Assembly (NCBI GenBank): GCA_003151235.1 | Contig: PLWZ01000027.1 | Coordinates: forward strand, 1 to 39,256 | Length of the DNA stretch: 39,256 nucleotides | Reading direction: 5' to 3' | Source: Acidimicrobiaceae bacterium | GTDB taxonomy: Bacteria > Actinomycetota > Acidimicrobiia > Acidimicrobiales > RAAP-2 | Shown: piece after piece, positions 17,587-25,766 of the stretch | Numbering within the stretch: the stretch's first letter is position 1 | How the letters are laid out: every line of letters starts with the position of its first letter | Notes under the pieces: generated by a model | What the model was told of the DNA's origin: nothing | Databases searched by the model: none | Seen by the model: the letters and a program-made list of their open reading frames with translations, nothing else | Made by a program: the position numbers and the translations under genes

Positions 17587-18462
17587 CTAGGCCTCACGAT
17601 GCGGTCGCGGGATCGCCGGCACGCCGGTCCTCGACGCACAGACCCGCTCATCCTGGGGGCTGAGCCTGTGGTTCAGCGCCGCGACCACGTCGACCGGCGA
17701 ACCGAGCGGGACCGGCCGTAACCGGTCCTCGTCGGTCTCGGACATCTGCACGCTGCCGGCGGTCGTCCTGGCCCCGGTGGTCCCGATCTGGGTTGGCGCA
17801 CCGGCCGAGGCGGCGATGGTGATCATCGCGTTGCCTGCCTGCTCCCAGTCGGTGACCCCGTCGACGACCGCCGAGGTGACGACGGCGAAGGTCCCGGCGT
17901 CCGCCGGGGGCGGGTGAACCAGCAACCCGACGAAGTAGTGGCCGGTCGGGGTGGGGGTCGCGGTGGCACCGACGCCGGCCGGCGCGCACATGAGCAGCCG
18001 GGAATGGCCGAAGAGGAGCAGTCGGGTGGTCCCCAGATCCACAACTACGTGGTACGGGGTCCTCGTGATCACCGCGGCGTCGGCAGGGATCCACGCGGTG
18101 GCCGGTGCGGGAGGTCTCGCCACCACCCGCACCTCGTCCCAGCCCGGCACGGTGGCGATCACCGGCATCGAGAGGAACTGGCTGGCCCAGGCGGTCGGGA
18201 GGGTCGAGGCCGCCGAGGTGGTGGTCGGGCTGGCGTAGGCGGTCACCGGCTCGCTCAGGGTGGCAACCAGGCTCCAGGGCCGGACCGCGAAAGTCGGTGG
18301 CTTGCGTGTCGCCGCGACCGGCCGCTTGGCGGGCGTCCCGCCGGATCGCCACAGGAAGAGCCCGCCGGCGATCCCGCCCAGGAGCACCACGCCCAGGGCC
18401 GCGGCGAGATAGCGGCGCCGGCGAATCGTCCTCCGGCGCGTCCGGGCAACGGTCCGCGACAC
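17587..18462 (-). CDS. L,D-transpeptidase-like (YkuD fold) membrane-anchored protein lacking catalytic residues
   Basis: The 291-aa protein has an Arg-rich start (TVARTRRRTIRRRR) and one helix (YLAAALGVVLLGGIAGGLFL), so its bulk is exported. The domain at about 136-255 follows the YkuD layout: PYHVVVDLGTTRLLLFGHSR, then PTPTGHYFVGLL, then NAMITIAASAG and TAGSVQMSETDEDRL. In active enzymes the last two read IHGT and SHGCxRM. Here His is replaced by Ala and the catalytic Cys by Ser (residue 237). It is probably a non-catalytic wall-binding or regulatory protein. It is divergent from the deacetylase gene with only 18 bp between the two GTG starts. Confidence 0.65.
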   Translation of the reverse strand: MSRTVARTRRRTIRRRRYLAAALGVVLLGGIAGGLFLWRSGGTPAKRPVAATRKPPTFAVRPWSLVATLSEPVTAYASPTTTSAASTLPTAWASQFLSMPVIATVPGWDEVRVVARPPAPATAWIPADAAVITRTPYHVVVDLGTTRLLLFGHSRLLMCAPAGVGATATPTPTGHYFVGLLVHPPPADAGTFAVVTSAVVDGVTDWEQAGNAMITIAASAGAPTQIGTTGARTTAGSVQMSETDEDRLRPVPLGSPVDVVAALNHRLSPQDERVCASRTGVPAIPRPHREA

Positions 18463-18480
18463 GGCGCCTATCCTTGCCGA

Positions 18481-19359
18481 GTGAACGAGCGTGCCCAGTG
18501 CCCCGGGTGCCGCGAGGTCGAGCGGTTGGGACGGCGCCGGTTCCTCCAGCTGCTGGCCGGCGGAGCGGCACTGGCGCTAGCCGGGTGCACCTCACCGGTG
18601 CGGGCGCTTGCCCGGCACCGCAAGCCCGAGGAGGCGCTCCCGACGGCCACCCCGGCCACCATCGTCGACGACGTCGAGGGCGGCTCGCCCATCGAGCTCG
18701 GCGAAATCCCGCCACCCCACCCCGGGGGTGCCCACCTGGTCTGGTCGGGCCCGGCTGGGACCCAGCAGATCGCGTGGACGGTGGACGACGGCTACTGCCA
18801 GCAGTGCATCGCCCAGTATGTGGCCTTCGCCCAGAACTCGGGCATCCACCTCACCCTCAACCCCAACGGGGTGTTCGGCGACCTCTGGACACCCTCAGTC
18901 GTCGCCCAAGTCCGCGAGATGGTGGCCAACAAGCAACTGCAGTTCGGCAACCACACCTGGGACCACAAGGACCTGACCAAGCTCAAAGAGGCGGCGATCC
19001 AGAGCGAGCTCAGTCGCAACGAGGTCTGGATCGAGGACACCTTCGGGGTCACGGCCCGGCCCTACTTCCGCCCCCCCTACGGCTACTACAACCCCCAGGT
19101 GCTCGAGGTCGCGGGTGCCCTCGGCTACACGAGCATCCTCATGTGGAACGGCACCTTCGGCGACGCCACGCTCGAGACCCCCGAGCAGATCGTTAGCCTC
19201 GCCGAGTACTGGCTGAAGCCGGGCACCATCATGCTCGGCCACCTGAACCACACCCCGATCCTCGACCTCTTCGACCAGATCCATTCGATCATCGCCTCGC
19301 GCAACCTCGATCCGGTCACCCTCGACGAGATGTTCGGGACCTCGCGCCTGATCGGCTGA
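18481..19359 (+). CDS. Polysaccharide deacetylase (NodB domain) lipoprotein
   Basis: The 292-aa protein has a twin-arginine-like export signal (RRRFLQLLAGGAALALAGC) with a perfect lipobox LAGC at Cys36, so it should be a surface lipoprotein. NodB motifs are complete: TVDDG at 100-104 (general base and metal Asp), HTWDH at 158-162 (metal histidines), RPPYGYYN at 198-205 and GHLNH at 253-257. It would remove acetyl groups from peptidoglycan or another polysaccharide. The GTG start is set by the N-terminal signal; a longer open frame upstream lies antisense to the YkuD-like gene. The 18-bp divergent gap suggests joint control with that wall protein. Confidence 0.88.
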   Translation: MNERAQCPGCREVERLGRRRFLQLLAGGAALALAGCTSPVRALARHRKPEEALPTATPATIVDDVEGGSPIELGEIPPPHPGGAHLVWSGPAGTQQIAWTVDDGYCQQCIAQYVAFAQNSGIHLTLNPNGVFGDLWTPSVVAQVREMVANKQLQFGNHTWDHKDLTKLKEAAIQSELSRNEVWIEDTFGVTARPYFRPPYGYYNPQVLEVAGALGYTSILMWNGTFGDATLETPEQIVSLAEYWLKPGTIMLGHLNHTPILDLFDQIHSIIASRNLDPVTLDEMFGTSRLIG

Positions 19360-19377
19360 GCCGGTGGCCCTCCGGGC

Positions 19378-21081
19378 TCAGGACCCGGCTGGGGTCACCG
19401 TGCTCCAGTTGGGCTCGGAGGGTTCGAGCTTGCCCGCCGGACCCTGCCCGAACAGGCGCAGGACGTTCCCGGTCAGCTTCCGCATGATCGGCGCCGGGCA
19501 GTTCGGCGCCGAGGCCGAGCAGGGCTGGAGGGTGGCGACCCAGACGTTGTTGCCGCTGTCGAACACGCCGGCCAGGCTGCCCGGCAACGTGTAGTACGTG
19601 GTGTCCGAGTACGTGTAGCGGCCCCAGTTGCCCTGGTTGGTGTAGGCCTCGGACAGCGGAATGGGCGAGTGGGCGAGCACCTGGAGGTTCTGCGGGAAGG
19701 GTCCGCTGGGGTCCAGGTGGTCGATGTCGGAGTTGATCACCGACTGGATGGAGCTGCCGCTCGTGAGGTTCGTGCCGGCATAGAACCACGAACTGGCGTC
19801 GAAGACGACCATGGGAGCGTTCGGCTCTCCCGGCTCCAGGTACCCGCTGTAGATCTGGCCCAGGAACGACTCGGAGTCCCAGTCGGTCGGCGGCGAGGCC
19901 CAGGTGTTCCCGGTGACCTCCATCGGATCGCCGCCGTTGCTCAACGGGTCCTCGGCGGCGTCCCGGTAGTCCACCTCCTCCCGGTCCGGCCCGAGTCGTG
20001 AGGGCTGCAGACGGGCGTGCCGGACGAAGGTCGCGGCCCCGAAGAACGCCACGTTGACGCCGGCGTTGACCGCGTCGAGCACGGCCTCCCGCTCAGTGTT
20101 GGTCCACGTCTCGTCGTGGTCGAGATCGATCACCGCCTTGTGCTGCTCGACGAAGGACGGGTGCTCGTCGATGCAGATGTCGGTGCAGTAGGTGACGTCG
20201 AGCCCCTCTTCCTCCATGAAGGCGACCATGGGGTACTCGTTGGTCAAGAAGTCCGACGAGCCGTCGCCGGAGTAGGGACGGTCGAAGGAGACCACCCGCG
20301 CCCGGTTGCACGGCGGGTAGGACTTCTGATCGAGAATGCACGGGCCCGTGCCCTGGTAGAAGTCGTAGCCGCCGAAACTGTTCCAGCCCTGCTCGACCAG
20401 CGATCGGTTCATGACCAGATAGGTGGCCGTGCTGGTGGGCTGCCAGACGGTGAGGGGTACATAGGCCGCGTTGTCGCCCGCGACCAGCTTAAGCAGATAG
20501 TCCCCGGGAACGAAGGCCGAGGTGATCCGCATCGTCATCGACAGCGACCAGTTGTCGCAGCTGACCATGTTGGTGCTGGCCTGCACCGGGCACTGCGGCT
20601 GGTAGACGCCGGGTACGGTCGCCGATTTCCAGATCTGGCGGGCACCGACACCCTGGTACCAGCCCATGCGATAGGCGATCACCTGGAAGCTCGGGTGGCT
20701 CGTGGACACGTACAACCCGACCTGCTCCCCCTGCTGGGCGTAGTTCTCCTCGGCGAACCCCTCGACGAACCCCGAGCCCTCGGAGGTGATCCGCCAGACG
20801 GCGGTGCCGGGCTTCTTGTTCTCGGCGATGACGGCGGTTGACTCGACGCCGTCGTGGCCGAGAAAGGTGCGAATCGCGGGCGGTTTCTTCGCCAGCTTGG
20901 TCGAGCGCGGGTGGTGCTTTGCCGCCGACCGGTCGACCGCCGAGGCCGAGCATGCAGTCAGCACGGACACGACGGCCAACGCGGCCAACGCGGCCAACGC
21001 CAGCGCGACCCAGCTGACGACCGCGCTCGGGGTTCGCCCGATCGGACGTGCTCGCACGGACGAGAAGGTCGTCGGGCTCAC
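19378..21081 (-). CDS. Secreted lipoprotein with N,N-dimethylformamidase beta-subunit-like C-terminal domain
   Basis: About 567 aa. The N-terminal helix VVSWVALALAALAALAVVSV is followed by LTAC, a good lipobox. The body contains EGFAEENYAQQGEQVGLYVS, the YRMGWYQGVGARQI motif, VPGDYLLKLV, NRSLVEQGWNSFGGYDFYQG and VSFDRPYSGDG, which together match the exported DMFase-beta-like proteins. Their real substrates are mostly unknown, so amidase activity should not be assumed. The start is uncertain: GTG 21081 lacks a clear ribosome-binding site, and an open frame extends to 21201 but overlaps the integrase remnant. Its neighbours are a deacetylase and a YkuD-like protein, so a cell-envelope role is plausible. 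Confidence 0.75.
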   Translation of the reverse strand: MSPTTFSSVRARPIGRTPSAVVSWVALALAALAALAVVSVLTACSASAVDRSAAKHHPRSTKLAKKPPAIRTFLGHDGVESTAVIAENKKPGTAVWRITSEGSGFVEGFAEENYAQQGEQVGLYVSTSHPSFQVIAYRMGWYQGVGARQIWKSATVPGVYQPQCPVQASTNMVSCDNWSLSMTMRITSAFVPGDYLLKLVAGDNAAYVPLTVWQPTSTATYLVMNRSLVEQGWNSFGGYDFYQGTGPCILDQKSYPPCNRARVVSFDRPYSGDGSSDFLTNEYPMVAFMEEEGLDVTYCTDICIDEHPSFVEQHKAVIDLDHDETWTNTEREAVLDAVNAGVNVAFFGAATFVRHARLQPSRLGPDREEVDYRDAAEDPLSNGGDPMEVTGNTWASPPTDWDSESFLGQIYSGYLEPGEPNAPMVVFDASSWFYAGTNLTSGSSIQSVINSDIDHLDPSGPFPQNLQVLAHSPIPLSEAYTNQGNWGRYTYSDTTYYTLPGSLAGVFDSGNNVWVATLQPCSASAPNCPAPIMRKLTGNVLRLFGQGPAGKLEPSEPNWSTVTPAGS

Positions 21082-21119
21082 AACGAGTGCAGCGGCACCT
21101 TTCCTGCGCGATCGTTCGT

Positions 21120-21296
21120 CCGGCGAATCTACTGCGTACGGGCGCGGACCAGCGTGCCGGGGTCTCACCCAAGATCGTGAGCGAGCGCCTTGGTCACGCA
21201 TCGGTTGGCTTCACGCTCGACGTCTACGCCCACGCGGTGCCCGGCTGGCAAGCCGCGGCCGCGGTCGCTGGGCTCGTGTTCGGTCAGCGATCATGA
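21120..21296 (+). pseudogene. Tyrosine recombinase (integrase) C-terminal remnant
   Basis: The frame ends with VSPKIVSERLGHASVGFTLD and VYAHAVPGWQAAAAVAGLVFG. This is the last box of phage-type tyrosine integrases: SERLGH carries the conserved His region and VYAHA the nucleophilic Tyr. The catalytic core and Arg box are absent because the upstream DNA encodes the DMFase-like protein on the other strand. It points toward the att-like repeat at 21892, the normal position of an integrase relative to its attachment site. The left boundary is approximate. Confidence 0.8.
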
Positions 21297-21348
21297 CGAG
21301 GAGCCATGCCGACGACACGGGCCGGCCATCGGACTCGTCACCGCACTC

Positions 21349-21879
21349 ATGACCGACTCCGACGAGGCGGCGGTGCGGGACCTTTGGCGGGAGATAAACC
21401 GCAGCCCCGTGGAGGTGGCGGGCGTCATGGCGATGACAGCCAGGATCGCCGCGCTTTGCCTCCGCACGCTGGCGGATCGGGCTAGTGACGATGCCGTCGT
21501 CCTCCTCCAAGGTCTCGCCCCCGCGTTGCGCGCCGACGCGTATGGCTTCGACGATCAGATCGGTCCCCCACTGCCCGGGTCAGCCTTCTTCGACGAGCGG
21601 GAACCTCCGAGCGCTGCCTTCCTCGCCGAGGAGCTGGCGGGGGAGACGAACAGGCTCTCCCTCGTCGCGGAGAGGTACCGGGAGAGCGAGGTCGATGCGT
21701 CGGCCGCGGAGCGGCGGCGGCTGTTCTGGCTCGTGACGGAGACACAGGACGCCCTCGACACCTTCGCCTCGGACTTGAGGGAACGCCGACCCGCTTCGCT
21801 GTCATGCCCGACGCGCTGTCATTTCGCTGTCATGCGCGCCCGGACAGCAGAAGGGCCGATCCCGAAGGACCGACCCTGA
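21349..21879 (+). CDS. Hypothetical acidic-helical protein at island edge
   Basis: The 176-aa product is mostly helical (AAVRDLWREINRSPVEVAGV and TDSDEAAV at the start; AFLAEELAGETNRLSLVAER later; FWLVTETQDALDTFASDLRER). I recognise no family. The ATG at 21349 is chosen because coding-like sequence begins there. The last 25 residues (PTRCHFAVMRARTAEGPIPK) run through three repeated CGCTGTCAT words and a hairpin, which looks like flanking DNA, so the original stop may have been lost. Confidence 0.45.
   Translation: MTDSDEAAVRDLWREINRSPVEVAGVMAMTARIAALCLRTLADRASDDAVVLLQGLAPALRADAYGFDDQIGPPLPGSAFFDEREPPSAAFLAEELAGETNRLSLVAERYRESEVDASAAERRRLFWLVTETQDALDTFASDLRERRPASLSCPTRCHFAVMRARTAEGPIPKDRP
21850..21877 (+). 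terminator. Hairpin before the right att-like site
   Basis: AGGGCCGATCC and GGACCGACCCT pair (with two G-U) around a CGAA tetraloop. The sequence type is a common actinobacterial terminator beside tRNA-linked attachment sites. It overlaps the tail of the hypothetical gene. Confidence 0.5.
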
Positions 21880-21891
21880 CCTGCACTTTCG

Positions 21892-21941
<50 letters not shown>

Positions 21942-22154
21942 TCGCGGTGTGTCCGATCCAGTGTGATTCAGGTCGAATTAGTGCACGTCAACGGGAGTTT
22001 TTGGCAGCCCGCCGTGTGGTTTCGGATGATGCCGTCGGAACCCGTTTGTGCGAGTTTTGATGACAAATCTGATGACAAAGCACTCGGGAATTTCTGACCT
22101 CCGGGTTTGTACTCTGAAGGTCAAACCGGTCGGTAGGTGCTTTGTGGGCGTCCG

Positions 22155-22229
22155 TGGTTGCGGGGCCGGGACTCGAACCCGGGACCTAATGGTTATGAGC
22201 CATTCGAGCTGCCGCTGCTCCACCCCGCG
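22155..22229 (-). tRNA. tRNA-fMet (CAT), initiator type, CCA encoded
   Basis: The 75-nt sequence folds into a full cloverleaf: acceptor CGCGGGG/CCCCGCA, D stem GAGC/GCTC with a 7-nt loop, anticodon stem AATGG/CCATT with loop CTCATAA, T stem CCGGG/CCCGG with TTCGAGT, then A and CCA. The C1 x A72 mismatch and A11:U24 pair mark a bacterial initiator. However, the third anticodon-stem G:C pair normally found in initiators is T:A here, and the D-loop is short. It has its own promoter. The sequence between its 3' end and the att-like copy at 21.9 kb shows no gene. Confidence 0.9.
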
Positions 22230-22241
22230 CCGAATAGCCTG

Positions 22242-22270
22242 ATTATACGTACTTGTGTGTTCTTATGCAA
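22242..22270 (-). promoter_or_regulatory. Promoter of the tRNA-fMet gene
   Basis: On the minus strand: TTGCAT, 17 bases, then a perfect TATAAT, which ends 12 bases before the first tRNA nucleotide. An 8-bp inverted repeat (TGTGTGTT/AACACACA, 22254-22276) overlaps the -35 side. Confidence 0.7.
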
Positions 22271-22385
22271 CACACACCGCTCAACAGGGTGACAGGTGCT
22301 TGGGGCCAGGTTGACCAGGGCTGATGCGCTGTTTGCTCCCCATGTCGACGGCATAACACCGGTGGAAGAGGTCGCCCCGCGAGTC

Positions 22386-22413
22386 GCTGCCACGTAACGG
22401 CTGCCACGTAACG
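22386..22413. repeat. Two tandem 14-bp units
   Basis: GCTGCCACGTAACG occurs twice without a gap, between the tRNA-fMet and the tRNA-like fragment. No role can be read from it. Confidence 0.7.
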
Positions 22414-22433
22414 GGACGGCGCATTCGAACCCC

Positions 22434-22475
22434 GGCGCTTGCATCGCAGAGGTCGGCGGTTCGAGTCCGTTCAGG
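22434..22475 (+). repeat. tRNA-Ala(TGC)-like 3' half, probable attachment-site remnant
   Basis: The loop CTTGCAT with a following CGCAG stem side, then GGTC, and a T arm GGCGG-TTCGAGT-CCGTT, read like the 3' half of a tRNA-Ala. The 5' half is missing and the CCA end is lost. It lies just before the start of the next gene and may mark the left border of the ubiquitin-like island. No second copy was found in the window. Confidence 0.5.
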
Positions 22476-22483
22476 TGGAGGTC

Positions 22484-22897
22484 ATGGGACGTTACTCGAA
22501 CCTCTGTGAACAGGGAGAACGTCTTCGGTCACTGCTGGAAATGGTGCCATCTGGGCCCCCAAAGCCAATTTCGCGAACCCATCGGCAAATTCAGCGACGG
22601 CTGCGCGGTAACGAAATCGAGCAGCTGGTGGCTGGCTACCAAGCGGGGGCCACGGTCTACGAACTGGCCGAGCAGTTCGGAGTACATCGCGGCACTGTGT
22701 CAGACGTCCTCGAGCGCCGGGGTGTCGCTCGTAGATTCGGACCGATCTCGCCTGCCCAAGTCGCCACGGCAAGTTCCCTATATGAAGGAGGACTCTCGCT
22801 GGCAAAGGTTGGCCAACAACTCGGTTGTCACGCCACGACCGTTCGAGAAGCCCTGACGAAGGCTGGAGTTGAGATCAGGCCGCGGAATGGGTGGTGA
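22484..22897 (+). CDS. Helix-turn-helix protein with two HTH units
   Basis: The 137-aa protein contains two resolvase/Hin-type helix-turn-helix segments: QLVAGYQAGATVYELAEQFG with VHRGTVSDVLERRG, then ASSLYEGGLSLAKVGQQLGC with HATTVREALTKAG. It resembles DNA-binding tails of serine recombinases but has no catalytic domain, so it is a stand-alone regulator or a recombination factor, or a remnant. The ATG at 22484 is preferred; its GGAGG site is only 2 bases away and derives from the end of the tRNA-like fragment, which suggests the gene acquired its leader on insertion. Confidence 0.6.
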   Translation: MGRYSNLCEQGERLRSLLEMVPSGPPKPISRTHRQIQRRLRGNEIEQLVAGYQAGATVYELAEQFGVHRGTVSDVLERRGVARRFGPISPAQVATASSLYEGGLSLAKVGQQLGCHATTVREALTKAGVEIRPRNGW

Positions 22898-22905
22898 GGT
22901 TCTCT

Positions 22906-23136
22906 TTAGGCCGCCTGCTCGAGAGTGGCGATCCGCTGCTCATGATCAGCTAGCTGCTGGTTCTGGTCAGTGACTGCTGCTTTGACGGCTGGAATGAGTT
23001 CGGTTTGGGCGGCGACTTCTTCCAGGCGTTCATCAATCGTGTTCACTTTTTCGCTGACGCCCTTAATGGCATCAGCCAGGCCATCAATCTTGCCGTTGAT
23101 ATCTTCAAGCAGTACTGCTACGTGATCGTCCTTCAT
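22906..23136 (-). CDS. Small coiled-coil protein
   Basis: The 76-aa product starts MKDDHVAVLLEDINGKIDGL and continues with heptad-like helices (VSEKVNTIDERLEEVAAQTE, then DQNQQLADHEQRIATLEQ), so it should form a coiled coil. Similar short proteins are scattered in bacteria with no known function. ATG 23136 is favoured over a GTG two codons earlier because the AGG upstream is then properly spaced. The 217 bp between it and the E1-like gene hold no gene I would defend. Confidence 0.55.
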   Translation of the reverse strand: MKDDHVAVLLEDINGKIDGLADAIKGVSEKVNTIDERLEEVAAQTELIPAVKAAVTDQNQQLADHEQRIATLEQAA

Positions 23137-23353
23137 CGTCACTACCTATTTTACGATCCTTGGTGCGATTCACCAAGACTGTTGGGCAGCGGTGGAGTCG
23201 AACTTGCGAACCGGTTATTCGGGTGAAGGTGACGGCCGACTCTCGTCCCGCAAGGCGTGTGCGATCTTTCGGCGGAGCATTTCAGCCTGGGCCGTTTTAT
23301 AGGCCTGCCCCCATCTATCCTCGAACGTCCCAGTACCGTCAGTACGAATACGG

Positions 23354-24715
23354 TCAGCCGATGGCGGCCACGACAGTGCCGATCCGGAGCGGCTGCGGGT
23401 TGAGCGAGCATGCGCCACGAGGCGACGGGAGGTCGAGTGAAACAGTGAGGGCGTCGAGCGCTGCTCCGCCGGCGATTCGCCGCAAGGGCTCCGCGACCAC
23501 GAGACAGCCGGCGATTGTGCCCACGAAAGCGGCACCGACCGCTTGGCCAGCCAGCATGACGACTCCACACTGATCTGTCGCGGTTCCCTCGAGTTCCGCC
23601 AAGGCCGGCGGAAGCACGGCGGGTATCGCGGCCCCGCTCCATGCGACCACGTCAGAACTCTGAAGCTGACCGGGAAAGCTGTGCAGGCTCATCGCTGCAA
23701 AGGAGGTCGCGGCCGACCCGAGGCCGGCGTCGACGCACAACGGCCACGCAATCTGGCTCAGGCGTCGGCGCAAGCCGAAGTTATCGACACCGATGAGTGC
23801 AACACCGGGATACCCGGGTTCCCAGTGATAGGACTCGGGCAGCCGCCACTCGAGCAGCCGGGTCCTTAGCCCGGCATCTTCAAGCCATCGACTGCAGATC
23901 CGAGTTTTCAGTCGAGGGTCGGGACCTGCGTCGGATGGGCTTGTCAGGACACCCGTCGACACATTGGCAGCGCTTGCGTAGTCATCGTCAACCAGCCAGA
24001 CGGATCCCTGCCCCGGTGCGTAAGGGAGGAACCCCAGACACCAGGCGTAGGCCTGACCGAGGTGGCCGAGTCCGACCAGCATCCACTCATCCGGCAGATG
24101 CGTCAGCTTGGGACCAATCGCCTCTTGGGGTCGAGAAGCGAACGGGTCCCACAAGGAGACAGAAACGGGTCGCCATCCAGCGTCGAGGTGGCCAAGAAAG
24201 CAATGAAAGGCCTCCGACACTCCGAGCGCCCCAGCGGCAATCGCCGCCAGGATGCAACCGTCGCGCTCCGGCATCCGCACACCAATTGGCCGCAGCCCCG
24301 CCACCCAACCATCCCAAGTCACCTGCAGTTGCGGGCCTGTGTGCTCGGGGCTCGCCTCAACGTCACCCACGGCCAGGACGAACGCCGGCGCGCCTGCGGG
24401 TTCGGACGCTCCGAATCGGGCCAGGACGTCGGCCAGTAACTCACCACGATAAGTTCCAACCGCAATTCGCGCCGTTGGGTCTTGGACGGTCACGCTGACT
24501 CCGAGGGACGCACGAACGGCGACGTTGACGATCGTCATGGCAGCCGCTTGAGCGAACGCATCAACGCTGGCGTCCCGACTCACGAGGACGTGCATGCGCC
24601 GAGAACCAAGCCAGCCCGAAGCGTCGGCGAGCGCGCCGACGAGATCCAGGTGTGCGAGTAGCAGGTCCGTTCGTGAGGTTTGATCGACCAACTTTTGACC
24701 GGTCGTCATCGTCAT
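23354..24715 (-). CDS. E1-like ThiF-family adenylyltransferase of a bacterial ubiquitin-like system
   Basis: The 453-aa protein has an N-terminal region of about 205 residues that I cannot assign with certainty (it could be a degenerate adenylation domain) and a C-terminal ThiF/E1 domain. There GLGHLG (215-220) is the nucleotide loop, LVDDDYASAANVS holds the D243-245 cluster, K270 follows, and VDNFGLRRRL (D311, N312) fits the E1 D-N-R motif. Cys383 in TATDQCGVVM is the best candidate for the thioester cysteine. It would adenylate the Ubl C-terminal glycine. It is the last gene of the operon, overlapping the JAB gene by ATGA, with a GGAAGGGG site. No zinc CxxC pairs are seen. Confidence 0.85.
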   Translation of the reverse strand: MTMTTGQKLVDQTSRTDLLLAHLDLVGALADASGWLGSRRMHVLVSRDASVDAFAQAAAMTIVNVAVRASLGVSVTVQDPTARIAVGTYRGELLADVLARFGASEPAGAPAFVLAVGDVEASPEHTGPQLQVTWDGWVAGLRPIGVRMPERDGCILAAIAAGALGVSEAFHCFLGHLDAGWRPVSVSLWDPFASRPQEAIGPKLTHLPDEWMLVGLGHLGQAYAWCLGFLPYAPGQGSVWLVDDDYASAANVSTGVLTSPSDAGPDPRLKTRICSRWLEDAGLRTRLLEWRLPESYHWEPGYPGVALIGVDNFGLRRRLSQIAWPLCVDAGLGSAATSFAAMSLHSFPGQLQSSDVVAWSGAAIPAVLPPALAELEGTATDQCGVVMLAGQAVGAAFVGTIAGCLVVAEPLRRIAGGAALDALTVSLDLPSPRGACSLNPQPLRIGTVVAAIG

Positions 24716-25272
24716 GAACGCCGCCCCTTCCGCCGCTGCATCTCGACCCACTCGCGCGCTATGTCCCAAGCCTTAACGCGTCTGGTTAGCCGGAGCGCGT
24801 CCCGAGTTGGCGTGATGGCGCACCATGAGTGCCGGCCCTGGTACTCGTACGCGCCGACCTCGCCTAGTGCCACTTGACCAGTCGCAAAGCTAGGGACGAT
24901 GAACGCCAGGTGGCCGAGTGTCGCGATCATCGGATTTCGCTTGTCCATCGGGCTCTGCGCAACCGACGGACCGGGATGAGTGTGGATGTCGGCGATCACA
25001 GCGACCTCCTGCTCGGCGCACAGGGCCCACAGCCGCTCATATGCCGTCGCCGTCATGGTGATGCCTCCAGTCAAGCAGTCTGCCTCGAGCTCGTCGTAGT
25101 AGATGATTCGGCGCACACGACTGGAGTGTTGTTGTCCGGACTTGTTCGAGGCGCGAGCCAAGAGAAACGCACCGGCTTCCTTGTGCCCGCAACCGCGTTG
25201 GCCGAGCTCGGAGAGCAGCGTGGCCCACTGCCGGCGGCCAAGTACGACCGAAACTTGTGGAGAGGGCGTCAC
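24712..25272 (-). CDS. JAB/MPN metallopeptidase (deubiquitinase-like)
   Basis: The 186-aa protein has the complete JAMM signature: Glu32 in KEAGAFLL, and HTHPGPSVAQSPMD with His97, His99, Ser107 and Asp110. Such enzymes cut isopeptide or peptide bonds after ubiquitin-like C-termini in the cytoplasm, either to expose the Gly for activation or to reverse conjugation. The GTG at 25272 overlaps the E2-like stop (GTGA) and fixes the start. The gene order Ubl-E2-JAB-E1 supports the role. All active-site residues are present. Confidence 0.9.
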   Translation of the reverse strand: MTPSPQVSVVLGRRQWATLLSELGQRGCGHKEAGAFLLARASNKSGQQHSSRVRRIIYYDELEADCLTGGITMTATAYERLWALCAEQEVAVIADIHTHPGPSVAQSPMDKRNPMIATLGHLAFIVPSFATGQVALGEVGAYEYQGRHSWCAITPTRDALRLTRRVKAWDIAREWVEMQRRKGRRS

Positions 25273-25766
25273 GAGGTCACTGCCGGCAGAACTGCGCCTC
25301 GCAGCGCAGACGCGACCTGTTCGAGGTAGTCGACCATGGTCTTTTGCGAATCCCACGCCTTCGAACCAAGGGTCCGCGCCCAATCCGGGTGGCCTCGTAG
25401 CGCGACTCGGTCACAGGCCAAGTAGGGCGCACCTCCATTGGACGGGGACCAGTCGGGTCGAAAGACCTGTTCGGCTCGGCCACCGCGGGGCCAGCGCTCC
25501 AGCGGCAACGCGCCGTTGGCTTGAAGGTCCCACAGCTGCCCAGCCGGGGCCTGAGTTGGATATGCAACGCAGTCGAGCCGAAGGCCGACGCGCGCATCGC
25601 CCAGAGCGATCCACGCGATCACCACAGGGAACTGCCAGCTGACCACGCCGAATCGGCCATCGTCCGCCGCTGCCAAAAGGTTCGGTGACGCCAGGTCGGA
25701 GTGGAGTGCGACCTCGGCAGGGTCCGTCGGTGCCTCCAACGCGTCCCCGCCCGTGGTCGTGGTCAT
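25269..25766 (-). CDS. E2-like ubiquitin-conjugating fold protein
   Basis: The 165-aa protein has a strand-rich core with FPVVIAWIALG, VGLRLDCVAYPTQAPAGQLW, then FRPDWSPSNGG and APYLACDRVALRGHPDW. Cys118 in YLACDRV, with His126 close after, is placed like the catalytic Cys of bacterial E2 proteins. The C-terminal helix is SQKTMVDYLEQVASALRG. The assignment rests on this Cys context and on its position between a Ubl and a JAB gene; the fold itself was not tested. It would accept the Ubl from the E1 and pass it to a target or lipid. ATGA overlap with the Ubl gene; GTGA with the JAB gene. Confidence 0.75.
   Translation of the reverse strand: MTTTTGGDALEAPTDPAEVALHSDLASPNLLAAADDGRFGVVSWQFPVVIAWIALGDARVGLRLDCVAYPTQAPAGQLWDLQANGALPLERWPRGGRAEQVFRPDWSPSNGGAPYLACDRVALRGHPDWARTLGSKAWDSQKTMVDYLEQVASALRGAVLPAVTS

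Noticed and set aside
23170..23215. tRNA-like T-arm (GTTCGAC on the minus strand)
   Set aside because: The flanking 5-bp stems do not pair, and no anticodon arm follows.
23215..23353. Possible short minus-strand gene after the E1-like gene (ends AEMLRRKIAHALRDE)
   Set aside because: Has helical, protein-like residues, but no start codon in the right place and no family match.
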